NCBI RefSeq assembly: GCF_030690045.1
Contig: NZ_JAUYHK010000011.1
Coordinates: forward strand, 682,001 to 746,000
Reading direction: 5' to 3'
DNA length: 64,000 bases
Source of the DNA: Thalassospira sp.
GTDB lineage: Bacteria > Pseudomonadota > Alphaproteobacteria > Rhodospirillales > Thalassospiraceae
Numbering within the stretch: position 1 is the first letter of the stretch; every line of letters starts with the position of its first letter. The notes under the pieces were generated by a model. It saw only the letters and a list, made by a program, of their open reading frames with translations. It was not told the origin of the DNA and did not search any database. The translations under genes were made by a program, and so were the position numbers. Below, in pieces: positions 27,743-37,370 of the stretch.

Positions 27743-30037
27743 TCACACCTTGCCCGTCATGGTGTCGGGCCGATCCGCCAGCCGCCACATCTGATCGCGC
27801 CCGGCATAATAGGGGGCAGGCCAGTTTTCCGCACGGTCGCCCAGCGATGATGCGGCATGTAATGTCCAATACGGATTGGCAAGGTGGGGCCGTGCCAGAC
27901 ACACCAGGTCGGCCCGGCCTGCCATCAGGATCGAATTGACGTGATCGGGTTCATAAATATTGCCCACCGCCATCGTGGCGATTCCGGCCTCGTTGCGAAT
28001 ACGGTCGGAAAATGGCGTCTGGAACATCCGGCCATAAACAGGCCGGGCGGCCTTTGTCGTCTGCCCTGCCGACACATCGCAAATATCAACATGTGCGGCC
28101 TTCAACATCCGGGCGATATCAACGGCTTCTTCGGGTGTGACCCCGTCATCGCCCACCCAGTCATTGGCGGAAATCCGTACCGACAAGGGTTTGTGCGCCG
28201 GCCAGATTTCCCGTACGGCCCGGATCACTTCCAGCGGATACCGCATCCGGTTTTCAAGCGACCCGCCATATTCATCCCGGCGGGCATTACTGACCGGGCT
28301 GATAAAGGATGACAGCAAATATCCATGTGCGGCATGAATTTCGATCATGTCAAATCCGGCACGGTCCGCCATTGCCGCCGATGCCACAAACTGATCGCGC
28401 ACATGGTCCATATCATCGCGGGTCATTGCCTTGGGCGTCTGGTTCTTATCGGACCACGGAATATCCGATGCCGATATCAGCGGCCAGTTGCCATCTTGCA
28501 GCGGCGCATCCATTTCTTCCCATCCCAGCTGGGTCGATCCCTTCCGCCCGGAATGGCCGATCTGGGCGCAGATTTTGGCATCCGTTTCGCCATGAACAAA
28601 ATCGACAATGCGTTTCCATGCGGCCTCATGCGCCGGTTCATAAAACCCCGGACAGCCCGGCGTAATGCGCCCGGTGTCGGACACACAGGTCATTTCAGTA
28701 TAAACCAGCCCCGCCCCGCCCTTGGCCCGTTCGGCATAATGCACCAGATGCCAGTCGGTCGGGCAACCATCCACCGCCTTGTATTGCGCCATTGGCGATA
28801 CCACGATGCGGTTTTTAAGCGACATGTCGCGCAACCGGTATGGTGCAAACATCGGATGACGCACCGGGGCATCCTTGGCGACACCGGCCTGCGTCTGAAA
28901 CCATTTTTCGGCCGATTGCAGCCACACGGCATCGCGCACCCGCAAATTTTCGTGACTGATCCGTTGCGACCGGGTCAACAGGGAATAATTGAACTGCACC
29001 GGGTCCAGATCGAAATAACGGCCAATTTCCTCGAACCATTCCATCGAATTGCGCGCCGCCGATTGCAGGCGCAGCACTTCCAGTCGGCGTTCATCCTCGT
29101 ATTTGGCAAAAGCATTGGGCATATCGGATTCCGAATGCAGGTAACTTGCCAGCGCAATCGCACTTTCAAGGGCCAGTTTGGTGCCCGATCCAATGGAAAA
29201 ATGCGCGGTCGCCGCCGCATCGCCCATCAAAACAATATTCTCATGCGACCAGCGTTTGCACAAAACCCGCGGGAAACTCAGCCACGCCGAACCGCGAATA
29301 TGGTTGGCATTGCTCATCAGGGCATGACCGCCCAGATGGTCCCTGAAAATCGCCTCGCAGGTGGCAATCGACTGTTCCTTGGTCATCTCGCCAAAGCCGT
29401 AGGCGGCCCAGGTTTCCTCGCTGCATTCGACAATGAACGTCGCAGTATCATCATCAAACTGATAGGCATGCGCCCAGACCCAGCCCTTGTCGGTTTCCTC
29501 GAAAATAAAGGAAAAGGCATCGTCGAATTTCTGGTGGGTGCCCAGCCAGACAAACTTGCATTTGCGGGTATCGATATCGGGCTGGAACTGATCGGAAAAT
29601 TCGGTGCGTGTGCGGGAATTCAACCCGTCACTGGCGACGACAAGGTCATATCGGCCCGCAAGATCGGCGGCACTTCCGACCATCGTTTCAAATTGCAATT
29701 CAACGCCCAGTTCACGTGCCCGTTCCTGCAACAGCAGCAACAAACGTTGTCGGCCAATGCCGCAAAATCCGTGCCCGGTCGAAACGGTTTTGGTATCGCG
29801 ATAATGAACCGCGACATCATCCCAATAGGAAAAATGCGCCCGGATGGCTTCCGCGCTTTTGGCGTCATTCCGCGCCAGATTATTCAGGGTTTCATCCGAC
29901 AAAACCACGCCCCAGCCGAATGTATCATCGGGCTTGTTGCGTTCGATCACGACAATTTCATGCGACGGATCACGCAATTTCATCGAAATCGCGAAATAAA
30001 GCCCCGCAGGACCGCCACCCAGACACGCTATTCTCAC
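27743..30037 (-). CDS. abmA: 2-aminobenzoyl-CoA monooxygenase/reductase (two-domain flavoprotein)
   Basis: A 764-residue natural fusion. Residues 1-380 are an FAD aromatic hydroxylase ([10 protein letters not shown] near the start, [20 protein letters not shown] around 290); residues about 395-764 are an Old Yellow Enzyme-type FMN/NADH oxidoreductase ([50 protein letters not shown]). This architecture is that of 2-aminobenzoyl-CoA monooxygenase/reductase, which hydroxylates and then hydrogenates the ring without classical dioxygenation; databases also label it salicylyl-CoA 5-hydroxylase/oxidoreductase. The start is GTG with AAGGGAA upstream. It is the first gene of the long minus-strand operon. 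Confidence 0.9.
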   Translation of the reverse strand: MRIACLGGGPAGLYFAISMKLRDPSHEIVVIERNKPDDTFGWGVVLSDETLNNLARNDAKSAEAIRAHFSYWDDVAVHYRDTKTVSTGHGFCGIGRQRLLLLLQERARELGVELQFETMVGSAADLAGRYDLVVASDGLNSRTRTEFSDQFQPDIDTRKCKFVWLGTHQKFDDAFSFIFEETDKGWVWAHAYQFDDDTATFIVECSEETWAAYGFGEMTKEQSIATCEAIFRDHLGGHALMSNANHIRGSAWLSFPRVLCKRWSHENIVLMGDAAATAHFSIGSGTKLALESAIALASYLHSESDMPNAFAKYEDERRLEVLRLQSAARNSMEWFEEIGRYFDLDPVQFNYSLLTRSQRISHENLRVRDAVWLQSAEKWFQTQAGVAKDAPVRHPMFAPYRLRDMSLKNRIVVSPMAQYKAVDGCPTDWHLVHYAERAKGGAGLVYTEMTCVSDTGRITPGCPGFYEPAHEAAWKRIVDFVHGETDAKICAQIGHSGRKGSTQLGWEEMDAPLQDGNWPLISASDIPWSDKNQTPKAMTRDDMDHVRDQFVASAAMADRAGFDMIEIHAAHGYLLSSFISPVSNARRDEYGGSLENRMRYPLEVIRAVREIWPAHKPLSVRISANDWVGDDGVTPEEAVDIARMLKAAHVDICDVSAGQTTKAARPVYGRMFQTPFSDRIRNEAGIATMAVGNIYEPDHVNSILMAGRADLVCLARPHLANPYWTLHAASSLGDRAENWPAPYYAGRDQMWRLADRPDTMTGKV

Positions 30038-30107
30038 CTGATTTTCCCTTCTTGATGCATTTTGCTGTTTTGGGAAACTGACTGGAACGGTACGCCTGTG
30101 ATTTATT

Positions 30108-30140
30108 TATTTCAAGCATAAAATATTTGAGTTTGAAATA
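30108..30140. promoter_or_regulatory. Candidate MarR operator in the divergent aminobenzoyl-CoA control region
   Basis: TATTTCAAGC (30108-30117) and GTTTGAAATA (30131-30140) form an inverted repeat with one mismatch across a 13-base AT-rich spacer. It is the only clear dyad in the 171-bp region between the monooxygenase/reductase operon and the divergent formamidase operon. TTCAA...TTGAA dyads are usual for MarR proteins. Confidence 0.5.
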
Positions 30141-30208
30141 TCCGCATCTTCCCCTAGAATTGCCAGATCAGGAAGGCACAAAACCCCATAAAACCGGAAG
30201 GCACGGAC

Positions 30209-31045
30209 ATGATCACGGATTGGGATGATGCATACAGCAACGGCAATTATATTCCCGGCGCAGAAAATTTCCCCGGCATGTGGGCCAAACTGGCATCGGC
30301 CTTCCGCGATGAAATGACGGCATTAAACCGCGCGGAACTTGATATTGCCTATGGCAAGGCCAACCGCGAAAAATACGACCTGTTCCTGCCCGAAGGCACA
30401 CCAAAGGGCACTGTCGTATTCGTGCATGGCGGCTATTGGAAGGCGTTTGACAAATCGATATGGTCGCATCTGGCGCGAGGTGCCGTGGCACGCGGCTGGG
30501 CCGTTTGTATGCCAAGCTACACTTTGGCCCCCGACGCCCGCCTGTCGGAAATCACCCGGCAAATCGGGGCGGCGATTGACCATGTTGCCAACCGCATTTC
30601 TGGCCCCATTCACCTGACCGGCCATTCGGCGGGCGGCCATCTGGTCAGCCGAATGAATTGCGCGACCTCGCCCCTGTCACCGGCAACGCAGGTGCGCACC
30701 AAAAACACCGTTTCGATCAGCGGCCTGCACGATCTGCGCCCGCTTTTGAAAACCGCAATGAATGACGTCCTGAAACTCGACGAAGACGAAGCAATCGCTG
30801 AAAGTGCTGCACTGACCCGCCCGCATCTGCCATGCTCGATTACCTGCTGGGTGGGGGCGGATGAAAGACCGGAATTTGTTCGCCAGAATGATCTTCTGGC
30901 CAATATCTGGACCGGGCTTGGGGCCGCGACCCGCTCGGTAGAAGCCCCCGACAAACACCATTTCGACGTGATCGCCGATCTGGCCGATCCGGATTCTGAT
31001 CTGGTTGCCTGTCTGCTCCATCCCATTGCCCTAGAGGATGCATAA
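30209..31045 (+). CDS. Arylformamidase (kynurenine formamidase), alpha/beta-hydrolase type
   Basis: A 278-residue alpha/beta hydrolase with the oxyanion motif HGGYW (about residues 74-78), nucleophile elbow GHSAGGH (about 137-143) and C-terminal His in DKHHFD (about 253). HGGxW plus GxSAGxH is the signature of the eukaryote-like kynurenine formamidases rather than the metal-dependent KynB type. It would convert N-formylkynurenine to kynurenine, filling the step between kynA and kynU. GGAAGG precedes the ATG; its TAA shares one base with the next ATG. Confidence 0.85.
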   Translation: MITDWDDAYSNGNYIPGAENFPGMWAKLASAFRDEMTALNRAELDIAYGKANREKYDLFLPEGTPKGTVVFVHGGYWKAFDKSIWSHLARGAVARGWAVCMPSYTLAPDARLSEITRQIGAAIDHVANRISGPIHLTGHSAGGHLVSRMNCATSPLSPATQVRTKNTVSISGLHDLRPLLKTAMNDVLKLDEDEAIAESAALTRPHLPCSITCWVGADERPEFVRQNDLLANIWTGLGAATRSVEAPDKHHFDVIADLADPDSDLVACLLHPIALEDA

Positions 31046-33006
31046 TGTCACCGGTCAGCACCCTCATTGAAAACGACATCGCGATCATCACGATTGATCA
31101 TCCGCCGATCAATGCCACCAACTATGCGGTCCGGCGCGGGATTTGGGATGCGATTGATCAGATCGAACGCGATGACGCGCTCAGGGCCACGATCCTGATC
31201 TGTGCCGGATCGACCTTTATCGCCGGGGCCGATGTTACCGAATTTGGCAAACCGCCGATGGACCCGATCCTGCCCGATCTGATCGTCAAACTGGAACAAT
31301 CGACCAAGCCGCTGATTGCCGCCATTCACGGCAATGCGCTTGGTGCCGGGCTTGAAGTCGCCTTGGGATGCCATTACCGCATCGCCACCGTCACGGCCAA
31401 ACTGGGCCTGCCCGAAGTCAATCTGGGCCTGATCCCCGGTGCCGGTGGCACAGTGCGATTGCCTCGCCTGATCGCGGTTGAAAACACCATCGCAATGATC
31501 ACCGGCGGCAAACCCGTCAATGCGGTAACCGCCCATGATTTCGGCCTGATCGATGCTATCACCGATGGGGATTTGCGGGCTGCGGCCCTCGCACTGGCAG
31601 AACGGATCAAAAACGAACCCTGCCCGACCGCCCTGATTGACCGCGCCCCGGTCAATGCCCCGGCAATGGATGTCTGGGATGCCATCATTGCCGGGATCGG
31701 CAAAAAGGCCCGTGGGCAGGATGCCCCGGTGATTGCCGCCCAAACCATCCGGGCCGCTGTCACCAAGAATGCCAAAACCGCCCTTGGCCTTGAACGGGAA
31801 AATTTCGTTCGCCTTCGCGACAGCCGCCAGTCAAAGGCGCTGCGCCATATTTTCTTTGCCGAACGATCCGTTGCCAAGCTACCCGAACTGGCCGGAGTTG
31901 GTCCCCGCCCGGTTCGCGAAATCGGCGTGATTGGCGGCGGTATCATGGGGGCGGGCATTGCCACCGCCGCCCTTCTGGCCGGTTATGCCGTGGTGATGAT
32001 CGAACGGGATGCCGATGCCTGTGAGCGCGGCGTTGGCAATGTTCGCCATCATCTCGACGGGTCGCTCAAACGCGGCATCATCGATCAGCCCCGCCACGAT
32101 CAGCTTCTGGGCGATCTGGTCAGCAGCACGGATTACGCCGCCCTTGCCGATTGCGATCTGGTGATCGAAGCAGTGTTTGAAGACATGGGCGTCAAGCATG
32201 ACGTGTTTGCCAGACTGTCCGCCCACTGCAAATCCGATGCGGTTCTGGCGTCCAACACCTCCTATCTCGACATCAATGCGATTGCCGAACGGTGCGCCCA
32301 TCCCGACCGGGTGATCGGCCTGCATTTCTTCTCCCCGGCTCATGTGATGAAATTACTTGAGGTTGTCCGCACCCGCTCGGCCAGCCCCGTAACCCTGGCA
32401 ACCGCCTTTGCCTTTGCCCGCCGCCTGGGCAAAATTGCGGTCCCTTGCGGGGTCTGTGATGGCTTCATCGGCAATCGGATCATGTCGGCCTATCGCAAAC
32501 ACTGCGAATTCATGCTGGAAGACGGCGCAATGCCCCACGAAATTGATGCCGCAATGGTTGATTTCGGCTTTCCAATGGGCCTGTTTGCCATGCAGGACAT
32601 GGCCGGGCTTGAAATTTCATGGGCCACCCGCAAACGACAGGCCCTCACCCGCGACCCTGCCGCCCGTTATGTCGCCATTGGCGATATCCTGTGCGAAATG
32701 GGCCGTTTTGGCCGTAAAACCGGGGCGGGTTGGTATCATTATTCCGATACATCGTCCAAAGGCGAAACCGACCCAATGGTCGAAAATATCATCATTGCGG
32801 AATCCACCCGCAAGGGCATCACCCGCCAATCCTTTGATGCCGATACCATCATGGCCCGCATCCTTGCCGCCATACAGGATGAAGGCGACAGAATTCTGGC
32901 CGAAGGCATCGCCGCAACACCCGAAGCAATTGATGTGGTGATGGTCAATGGCTATGGCTTTCCGCGCTGGCGCGGCGGGCCGATGTTTATGCGCGCATCA
33001 CCCTAA
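31045..33006 (+). CDS. Bifunctional enoyl-CoA hydratase / 3-hydroxyacyl-CoA dehydrogenase, C-terminally short
   Basis: A 653-residue FadJ/FadB-like fusion. Residues 1-190 are a crotonase domain with intact catalytic Glu positions (GAGLEVALG and LPEVNLGLIPGAGG); about 290-470 an NAD domain (GVIGGGIMGAG, SNTSYLDI); then the dehydrogenase helices with catalytic His in GLHFFSPA. It would run the later beta-oxidation-type steps of the aminobenzoyl-CoA pathway. The family normally continues 40-50 residues past YGFPRWRGGPMF; here the frame ends RASP and stops four bases into the convergent dehydratase gene, so the tail has probably been lost in a rearrangement. Confidence 0.88.
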   Translation: MSPVSTLIENDIAIITIDHPPINATNYAVRRGIWDAIDQIERDDALRATILICAGSTFIAGADVTEFGKPPMDPILPDLIVKLEQSTKPLIAAIHGNALGAGLEVALGCHYRIATVTAKLGLPEVNLGLIPGAGGTVRLPRLIAVENTIAMITGGKPVNAVTAHDFGLIDAITDGDLRAAALALAERIKNEPCPTALIDRAPVNAPAMDVWDAIIAGIGKKARGQDAPVIAAQTIRAAVTKNAKTALGLERENFVRLRDSRQSKALRHIFFAERSVAKLPELAGVGPRPVREIGVIGGGIMGAGIATAALLAGYAVVMIERDADACERGVGNVRHHLDGSLKRGIIDQPRHDQLLGDLVSSTDYAALADCDLVIEAVFEDMGVKHDVFARLSAHCKSDAVLASNTSYLDINAIAERCAHPDRVIGLHFFSPAHVMKLLEVVRTRSASPVTLATAFAFARRLGKIAVPCGVCDGFIGNRIMSAYRKHCEFMLEDGAMPHEIDAAMVDFGFPMGLFAMQDMAGLEISWATRKRQALTRDPAARYVAIGDILCEMGRFGRKTGAGWYHYSDTSSKGETDPMVENIIIAESTRKGITRQSFDADTIMARILAAIQDEGDRILAEGIAATPEAIDVVMVNGYGFPRWRGGPMFMRASP

Positions 33007-35174
33007 TCATTGCGCCACGGACGCACCGCCCGCTGATCGACGATATCGGGCACAACGCCGTGCGATGCGTCGGAAATATGGGCCATGACACTGCCTGCGG
33101 CGATGTCGAACTGGCGTTCGACCATGCGTTTTTTGCGCAGCGCGTAAATCTGGTCACGCCCGGCAAGGGATCGGGGATCAATGGCAATATCCTGCCCGCG
33201 GGCAAAGGCATCGTGATCCAGCAAATCCAGTTTCAAAGCGGTCAGGTTCAGATGCAAAATATCGCCATCCTGCAAATAGCCAATCCCGCCCCCGGCAAAG
33301 GCTTCGGGTACGGTATGGCCGATGCAGGCCCCCTTCGTAACCCCGGAGTAACGCCCGTCGGTCATCAGGATGCTGGATGATTCCAGAATGCGGTGATGGC
33401 GCAGATTTTGTGACGGCGCAAACATTTCCGGCATGCCATAGGCTTCCGGCCCCTGCCCGCCGATCACAAAGGCAAAGGACAAAAATCCCTGCTCCAGCAA
33501 TGATTTCGTATCGGCCAGATCAACATCCCCCCCGCCATTGCGCCGAACCACGGCGGCAATCAGGCCGGCATCGACACCGCCGGTATGCACCAGCCGGTCC
33601 ACCAGATCGGGCGAGGCAAAATCGGCGTTGCAGACATGTTCATTTTCATAATAACGCACAATGAACACATGATCGTCGAAATGGCTGATTTGCCGGTCGC
33701 TCATACCTGATGTCTTGACCGCCGAACTGTCAAAAAAACTGCCGCGCAAAACATCCACCCCGGATCGTTTGCGCACCGGTGTCGCCCGGATCACCGATTG
33801 ATCGCCCAATGACAGATCAATCGGATTATCAAGCATCGCAATGCGTTGTCGCCATGTCTTGCCGGTCACGGTGCGAGCATCCAGATCCATCGCCACGCCA
33901 AGATCATCCAGAATGCGATAAATGCTTTCCATCCCGCGATTTTTACCTTCGGCAAATTGCTGTGCCAGAACAAAGGTATCGCGGTTTTCAGTCAGACTGT
34001 GCGCAAAGATTTCCGGTACCGGGGTTTCGGTACGAACCTGTTCATAATCTTCAAGCGTCACATCAAATCCGGCATACCGCATCATCGCAGGCAGATGCAG
34101 CAACATATTGCTGCTGGACCCGGTGGCGTTATGGATGCGCACGAAATTGGCGAAATTGGCTTTCAACAGGTTGCAAATCGAATATTCCGGTTTGTTCATC
34201 ACACCAAACAGGGCATCAACCCCGGCGGCCACCGCATCAAACGGCGGCACATCAGTCAGAAGCTCCAGTTCCGGCGGCGTTAGACCAAAGGCCGCCAACA
34301 TGGTGCGCGATGAATTACCCGTGCCGTTAAAGGCGCAAATCCCGCCCTTTGAATCACAGGTCGCCGCTGCCAGTTCATCCAGAACCCGCCGTTCGGTCGC
34401 ATTATCAATAATGCCCAGCAACCGGGCGCGTTCCAGTTGCCCGGCAAAGGCCTCGTCGCTGGTGCATTGCAGGATATAACGCATGTTTTCGGTGATATCG
34501 CCGCCCAGATCATCATGCCCGGCAGCCGCCGCATCGCGGGCGATTTTTTCCAGACTGCGCCGGGTATTTTCCGGAATATCGCCACCTTTCAGAACATGCG
34601 ACGGGGCAAACACCGCCCAGACCGGGGCCTGATCGCCACGATGCCGCCGCGCATATTCTGCCGAGGCCAACCCCGCCACCACCGCCGCCGGGGATTTGTC
34701 GCACCCGGCAATGACATAGGCGGCGTGATAGCTGTGCCCCTCAAAGGTGATATTGACCGCCGCCGCCGTATGGTTGCGCGACGCCAAAGAATAGCTTTGC
34801 CCGATGTTGTTTTGCGCCGTGCCATCGCAAATCACCGGCACATGAAACAAAAACGGTACCCCGCCCTGTTCCCAGATGCGAAGGGCCGCCATCAATGCCT
34901 GTGGCCGGTCCAGTAAATGGGCAGGATGATCGGGCGCACCGGCAATGATCGCCACGCGGGGCCGGTTTTCCACCAGCCGCCCGACCACTTCACGAATGGC
35001 CGGCACGGTGAAATCGCGGTTCTTTTGCACCACCGGATTTTCCAGACAGGCATCGCGCAACAACCGCACCACGGTAATCGGCTGATTGGCAAGCCCCTGA
35101 ATGCAATCACGGAACGGATTGGCGGTTTCATCAATCGAAAAAGGTTCCAGCAGCGGGCGCAAGGCGGTCATCAT
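33003..35174 (-). CDS. IlvD/Edd-family sugar-acid dehydratase, long form
   Basis: A 723-residue Fe-S dehydratase, clearly longer than IlvD, Edd or XylD (about 570-610) and longer than the YjhG/YagF xylonate dehydratases (about 650). Family marks are VPVICDGTAQNNIG, VIAGCDKSPAAVVAG and GGICAFNGTGNSSRTM, which carry the three likely cluster cysteines, and ILMTDGRYSGVTKGACIGHTVPEA near the end, quoted here only in part (DGRYSGVTKG). With the SDR, the FAH-family protein and a xylose-type transporter around it, it should dehydrate a pentonate (xylonate or arabinonate) to 2-keto-3-deoxypentonate. Confidence 0.82.
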   Translation of the reverse strand: MMTALRPLLEPFSIDETANPFRDCIQGLANQPITVVRLLRDACLENPVVQKNRDFTVPAIREVVGRLVENRPRVAIIAGAPDHPAHLLDRPQALMAALRIWEQGGVPFLFHVPVICDGTAQNNIGQSYSLASRNHTAAAVNITFEGHSYHAAYVIAGCDKSPAAVVAGLASAEYARRHRGDQAPVWAVFAPSHVLKGGDIPENTRRSLEKIARDAAAAGHDDLGGDITENMRYILQCTSDEAFAGQLERARLLGIIDNATERRVLDELAAATCDSKGGICAFNGTGNSSRTMLAAFGLTPPELELLTDVPPFDAVAAGVDALFGVMNKPEYSICNLLKANFANFVRIHNATGSSSNMLLHLPAMMRYAGFDVTLEDYEQVRTETPVPEIFAHSLTENRDTFVLAQQFAEGKNRGMESIYRILDDLGVAMDLDARTVTGKTWRQRIAMLDNPIDLSLGDQSVIRATPVRKRSGVDVLRGSFFDSSAVKTSGMSDRQISHFDDHVFIVRYYENEHVCNADFASPDLVDRLVHTGGVDAGLIAAVVRRNGGGDVDLADTKSLLEQGFLSFAFVIGGQGPEAYGMPEMFAPSQNLRHHRILESSSILMTDGRYSGVTKGACIGHTVPEAFAGGGIGYLQDGDILHLNLTALKLDLLDHDAFARGQDIAIDPRSLAGRDQIYALRKKRMVERQFDIAAGSVMAHISDASHGVVPDIVDQRAVRPWRND

Positions 35175-35237
35175 CGGGAAAAATCCATTATGATCAGAGA
35201 CGATACGGTCAGTCAGGAGACGTTGCGTAACAGAATG

Positions 35238-35999
35238 TCACACCAGCCCGCCATCGACGATAAAACTTTGGGCCGAACAGGCCGCCGAGACACCGGACGC
35301 CAGAAACAACACCATTTGCGCCACATCCTCGCCAACCAGCCGCCGTTTCAGGCATTGCTGTTCCTGAATGCGGGCCTCGTCTTCCGGTGTGATCCATAAT
35401 TGCAATTGCCGTTCAGTCATCACACAGCCGGGAATGACGGTATTGACCCGGATGCCATGCATCCCCCATTCCCGTGCCAGCGCCCGGGTCATGCCGATCA
35501 CCCCGGCCTTGGCGGTTTCATAGGCAACCAGATCAGGCAATCCCATCATGAAACTGACCGAACTGAAATTGATGATACTGCCGCCACCCTTTTTCATCAT
35601 GCCGCGACACACCGCCTGCGCACAGAAAAACTGATGCGACAAATTGACATCCAGCCGATCATGCCAATAGGCTGGGCCGGTGGAGATTGCCGTATGGCGA
35701 TCATCGCTGGCGGCATTATTGACCATCACGTCAATTGCGCCGATCTTCTCGGCCATGGCCGTCACCGCATCGGGAATCCGGTCCTGCTGGCGCAAATCCA
35801 GCGATGCATAATGGGGCCGGTTGCCCGTTACCTCTGCCAGACGGTCACACAGGGCCGCTGCCGCTTCGTCGGCAATATCGAAAAATCCAACCTTTGCCCC
35901 TTGCTGGCAAAAAGCCTCGACAATCGAAGCCCCGATTCCCGACGCGCCGCCGGTGATCAAAACCGATTGTTTTGCAATGTCGTGATAGGTCGCTGTCAT
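35238..35999 (-). CDS. Short-chain dehydrogenase, probable sugar 1-dehydrogenase
   Basis: A 253-residue classical SDR: TGGASGIGASI (about residues 16-26), NNAAS (about 91), Ser in INFSSVSF and YETAK (about 157-161), then VIPGCVMTERQ. By position with the dehydratase and the FAH-family dehydratase it should oxidise an aldopentose to the lactone, like Caulobacter XylB. It is divergent from the sugar ABC operon and upstream of the dehydratase gene in the same direction (63-bp gap). Confidence 0.8.
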   Translation of the reverse strand: MTATYHDIAKQSVLITGGASGIGASIVEAFCQQGAKVGFFDIADEAAAALCDRLAEVTGNRPHYASLDLRQQDRIPDAVTAMAEKIGAIDVMVNNAASDDRHTAISTGPAYWHDRLDVNLSHQFFCAQAVCRGMMKKGGGSIINFSSVSFMMGLPDLVAYETAKAGVIGMTRALAREWGMHGIRVNTVIPGCVMTERQLQLWITPEDEARIQEQQCLKRRLVGEDVAQMVLFLASGVSAACSAQSFIVDGGLV

Positions 36000-36160
36000 C
36001 GCCGTTTCCTGTCCCGGTTTTTTCCGGCATTTTTAATTATGAAACAAAACTAAATTCATGCCGGAAACCACAAAATCCCTGTCCGATCTCAGAAAATAGC
36101 CGAAAATCGGCATTAATATTCCAAAAAATACGGAATTTTTGTTCATTTTCTAAAAAATAT

Positions 36161-36215
36161 TTGACAGGCCTTCTCGAAGGCGTCAACATTTTTTCGACAA
36201 TAAAAATAAATGTCG
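36161..36215 (+). promoter_or_regulatory. Promoter and operator region of the pentose ABC operon
   Basis: A perfect -35 TTGACA (36161-36166) is followed 18 bases on by the weak -10 AACATT (36185-36190). A dyad GCCTTC-TC-GAAGGC (36168-36181) sits inside the spacer, and CGACA/TGTCG (36195-36199 and 36211-36215) flanks the likely start point. These are natural sites for repression by the ROK regulator encoded at the end of the operon. Confidence 0.5.
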
Positions 36216-36248
36216 CACTGCAAGACACATCCATCAGGGAAGAAACAG

Positions 36249-37280
36249 ATGAAAAAAATCCTTTATACCGCCGCCATTGTCGGCGGCGTCATCGCTGCTA
36301 CTCCGGCACTTGCCGATGAACTTGTGATTGGCGTCAGCTGGTCAAACTTTCAGGAAGAACGCTGGAAAACCGACGAAGCCGCCATGCTGGCCGCCCTTGA
36401 AAAAGCCGGGGCGACCTATATCAGCGCCGATGCCCAAAGTTCACCCAGCAAACAGCTTTCCGATATTGAAAGCCTGATCACACGCGGCGCAGATGCGCTG
36501 ATCGTGCTGGCTCAGGATTCATCATCGATTGGTGCCGCCATCACCCAGGCAATCAATGAAGGTATTCCGGTGGTCGGTTACGACCGACTGATCGAAGACC
36601 CCAGCGCCTATTATATTACCTTCGACAACAAGGAAGTCGGCCGCCTGCAAGCCCAGGCTGTTTTTGAACAACAGCCGAATGGCAATTACATCTTTATCAA
36701 GGGTGCCCCGACCGACCCCAATGCCAATATCCTGCATGAAGGACAGCTTGAAGTCCTGCAAGCCGCGATTGACAGCGGCGCCATCAAAGTCGTTGGCGAG
36801 GCCTATACCGAAAGCTGGCAACCTGCCATCGCCCAGCGCAACACCGAACAGTTCCTGACCGCCGCCGACAACAAGGTCGATGCGGTCGTGGCGTCGAATG
36901 ACGGCACCGCAGGCGGTGTGGTTGCCGCCCTGTCGGCGCAGGGTATGCAGGGCATCCCGGTTTCCGGGCAGGATGGCGATCATGCCGCCCTGAACCGTGT
37001 CGCCCTTGGCACCCAGACGGTTTCGGTCTGGAAAGACGCCCGCGTTCTGGGGCAACGCGCCGCAGAAATCGCTGTTGAACTGGCGGGTGGCAAGGCTCTT
37101 GCCGATGTCAGTGGCACCACGGAATGGAACAGCCCGAACGGGGTTGCCATGCAGTCCTATTTCCTTGAACCGGTCGCTATCACCCGTGACAAGCTTGATC
37201 TGGTGATTGATGCTGGTTGGGTCACCAAGGACGTGGTGTGCAAGGGGGTTCCGGCCGGTCAGGTTGCTGCGTGCGACTGA
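36249..37280 (+). CDS. xylF: D-xylose-type ABC transporter substrate-binding protein
   Basis: A 343-residue periplasmic binding protein with a Sec signal ([21 protein letters not shown], cut before DELVIGVSW) and the XylF pattern: [51 protein letters not shown], and [11 protein letters not shown] in pieces. The start at 36249 has GGAAG upstream; the longer frame to 36210 would put 13 residues before the signal peptide. D-xylose or a close pentose is the likely ligand. Confidence 0.9.
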   Translation: MKKILYTAAIVGGVIAATPALADELVIGVSWSNFQEERWKTDEAAMLAALEKAGATYISADAQSSPSKQLSDIESLITRGADALIVLAQDSSSIGAAITQAINEGIPVVGYDRLIEDPSAYYITFDNKEVGRLQAQAVFEQQPNGNYIFIKGAPTDPNANILHEGQLEVLQAAIDSGAIKVVGEAYTESWQPAIAQRNTEQFLTAADNKVDAVVASNDGTAGGVVAALSAQGMQGIPVSGQDGDHAALNRVALGTQTVSVWKDARVLGQRAAEIAVELAGGKALADVSGTTEWNSPNGVAMQSYFLEPVAITRDKLDLVIDAGWVTKDVVCKGVPAGQVAACD

Positions 37281-37322
37281 TCGCCCACCGGATTTGATCC
37301 CTTCCAATATGTAAAACCGGGG

Positions 37323-37345
37323 CCGGTCGCACCCGTGCGAACCGG
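37323..37345 (+). other. Intercistronic stem-loop between xylF and xylH
   Basis: CCGGTCGCA (37323-37331) pairs with TGCGAACCGG (37336-37345) with one bulged A and a 4-base loop. No T-run follows; position directly after the binding-protein gene suggests mRNA stabilisation or partial attenuation. Confidence 0.5.
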
Positions 37346-37370
37346 TCCCGTCGTCTGACAGGCAAACCAA

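Noticed and set aside
28325-30055. A 576-codon open frame antisense to the monooxygenase/reductase gene
   Set aside because: It mirrors the codon pattern of the real gene, shows no recognisable domain and has no ribosome-binding site. Similar long antisense frames at 47117-48685, 50880-52421, 25141-26583 and 17488-18624 were rejected for the same reason.
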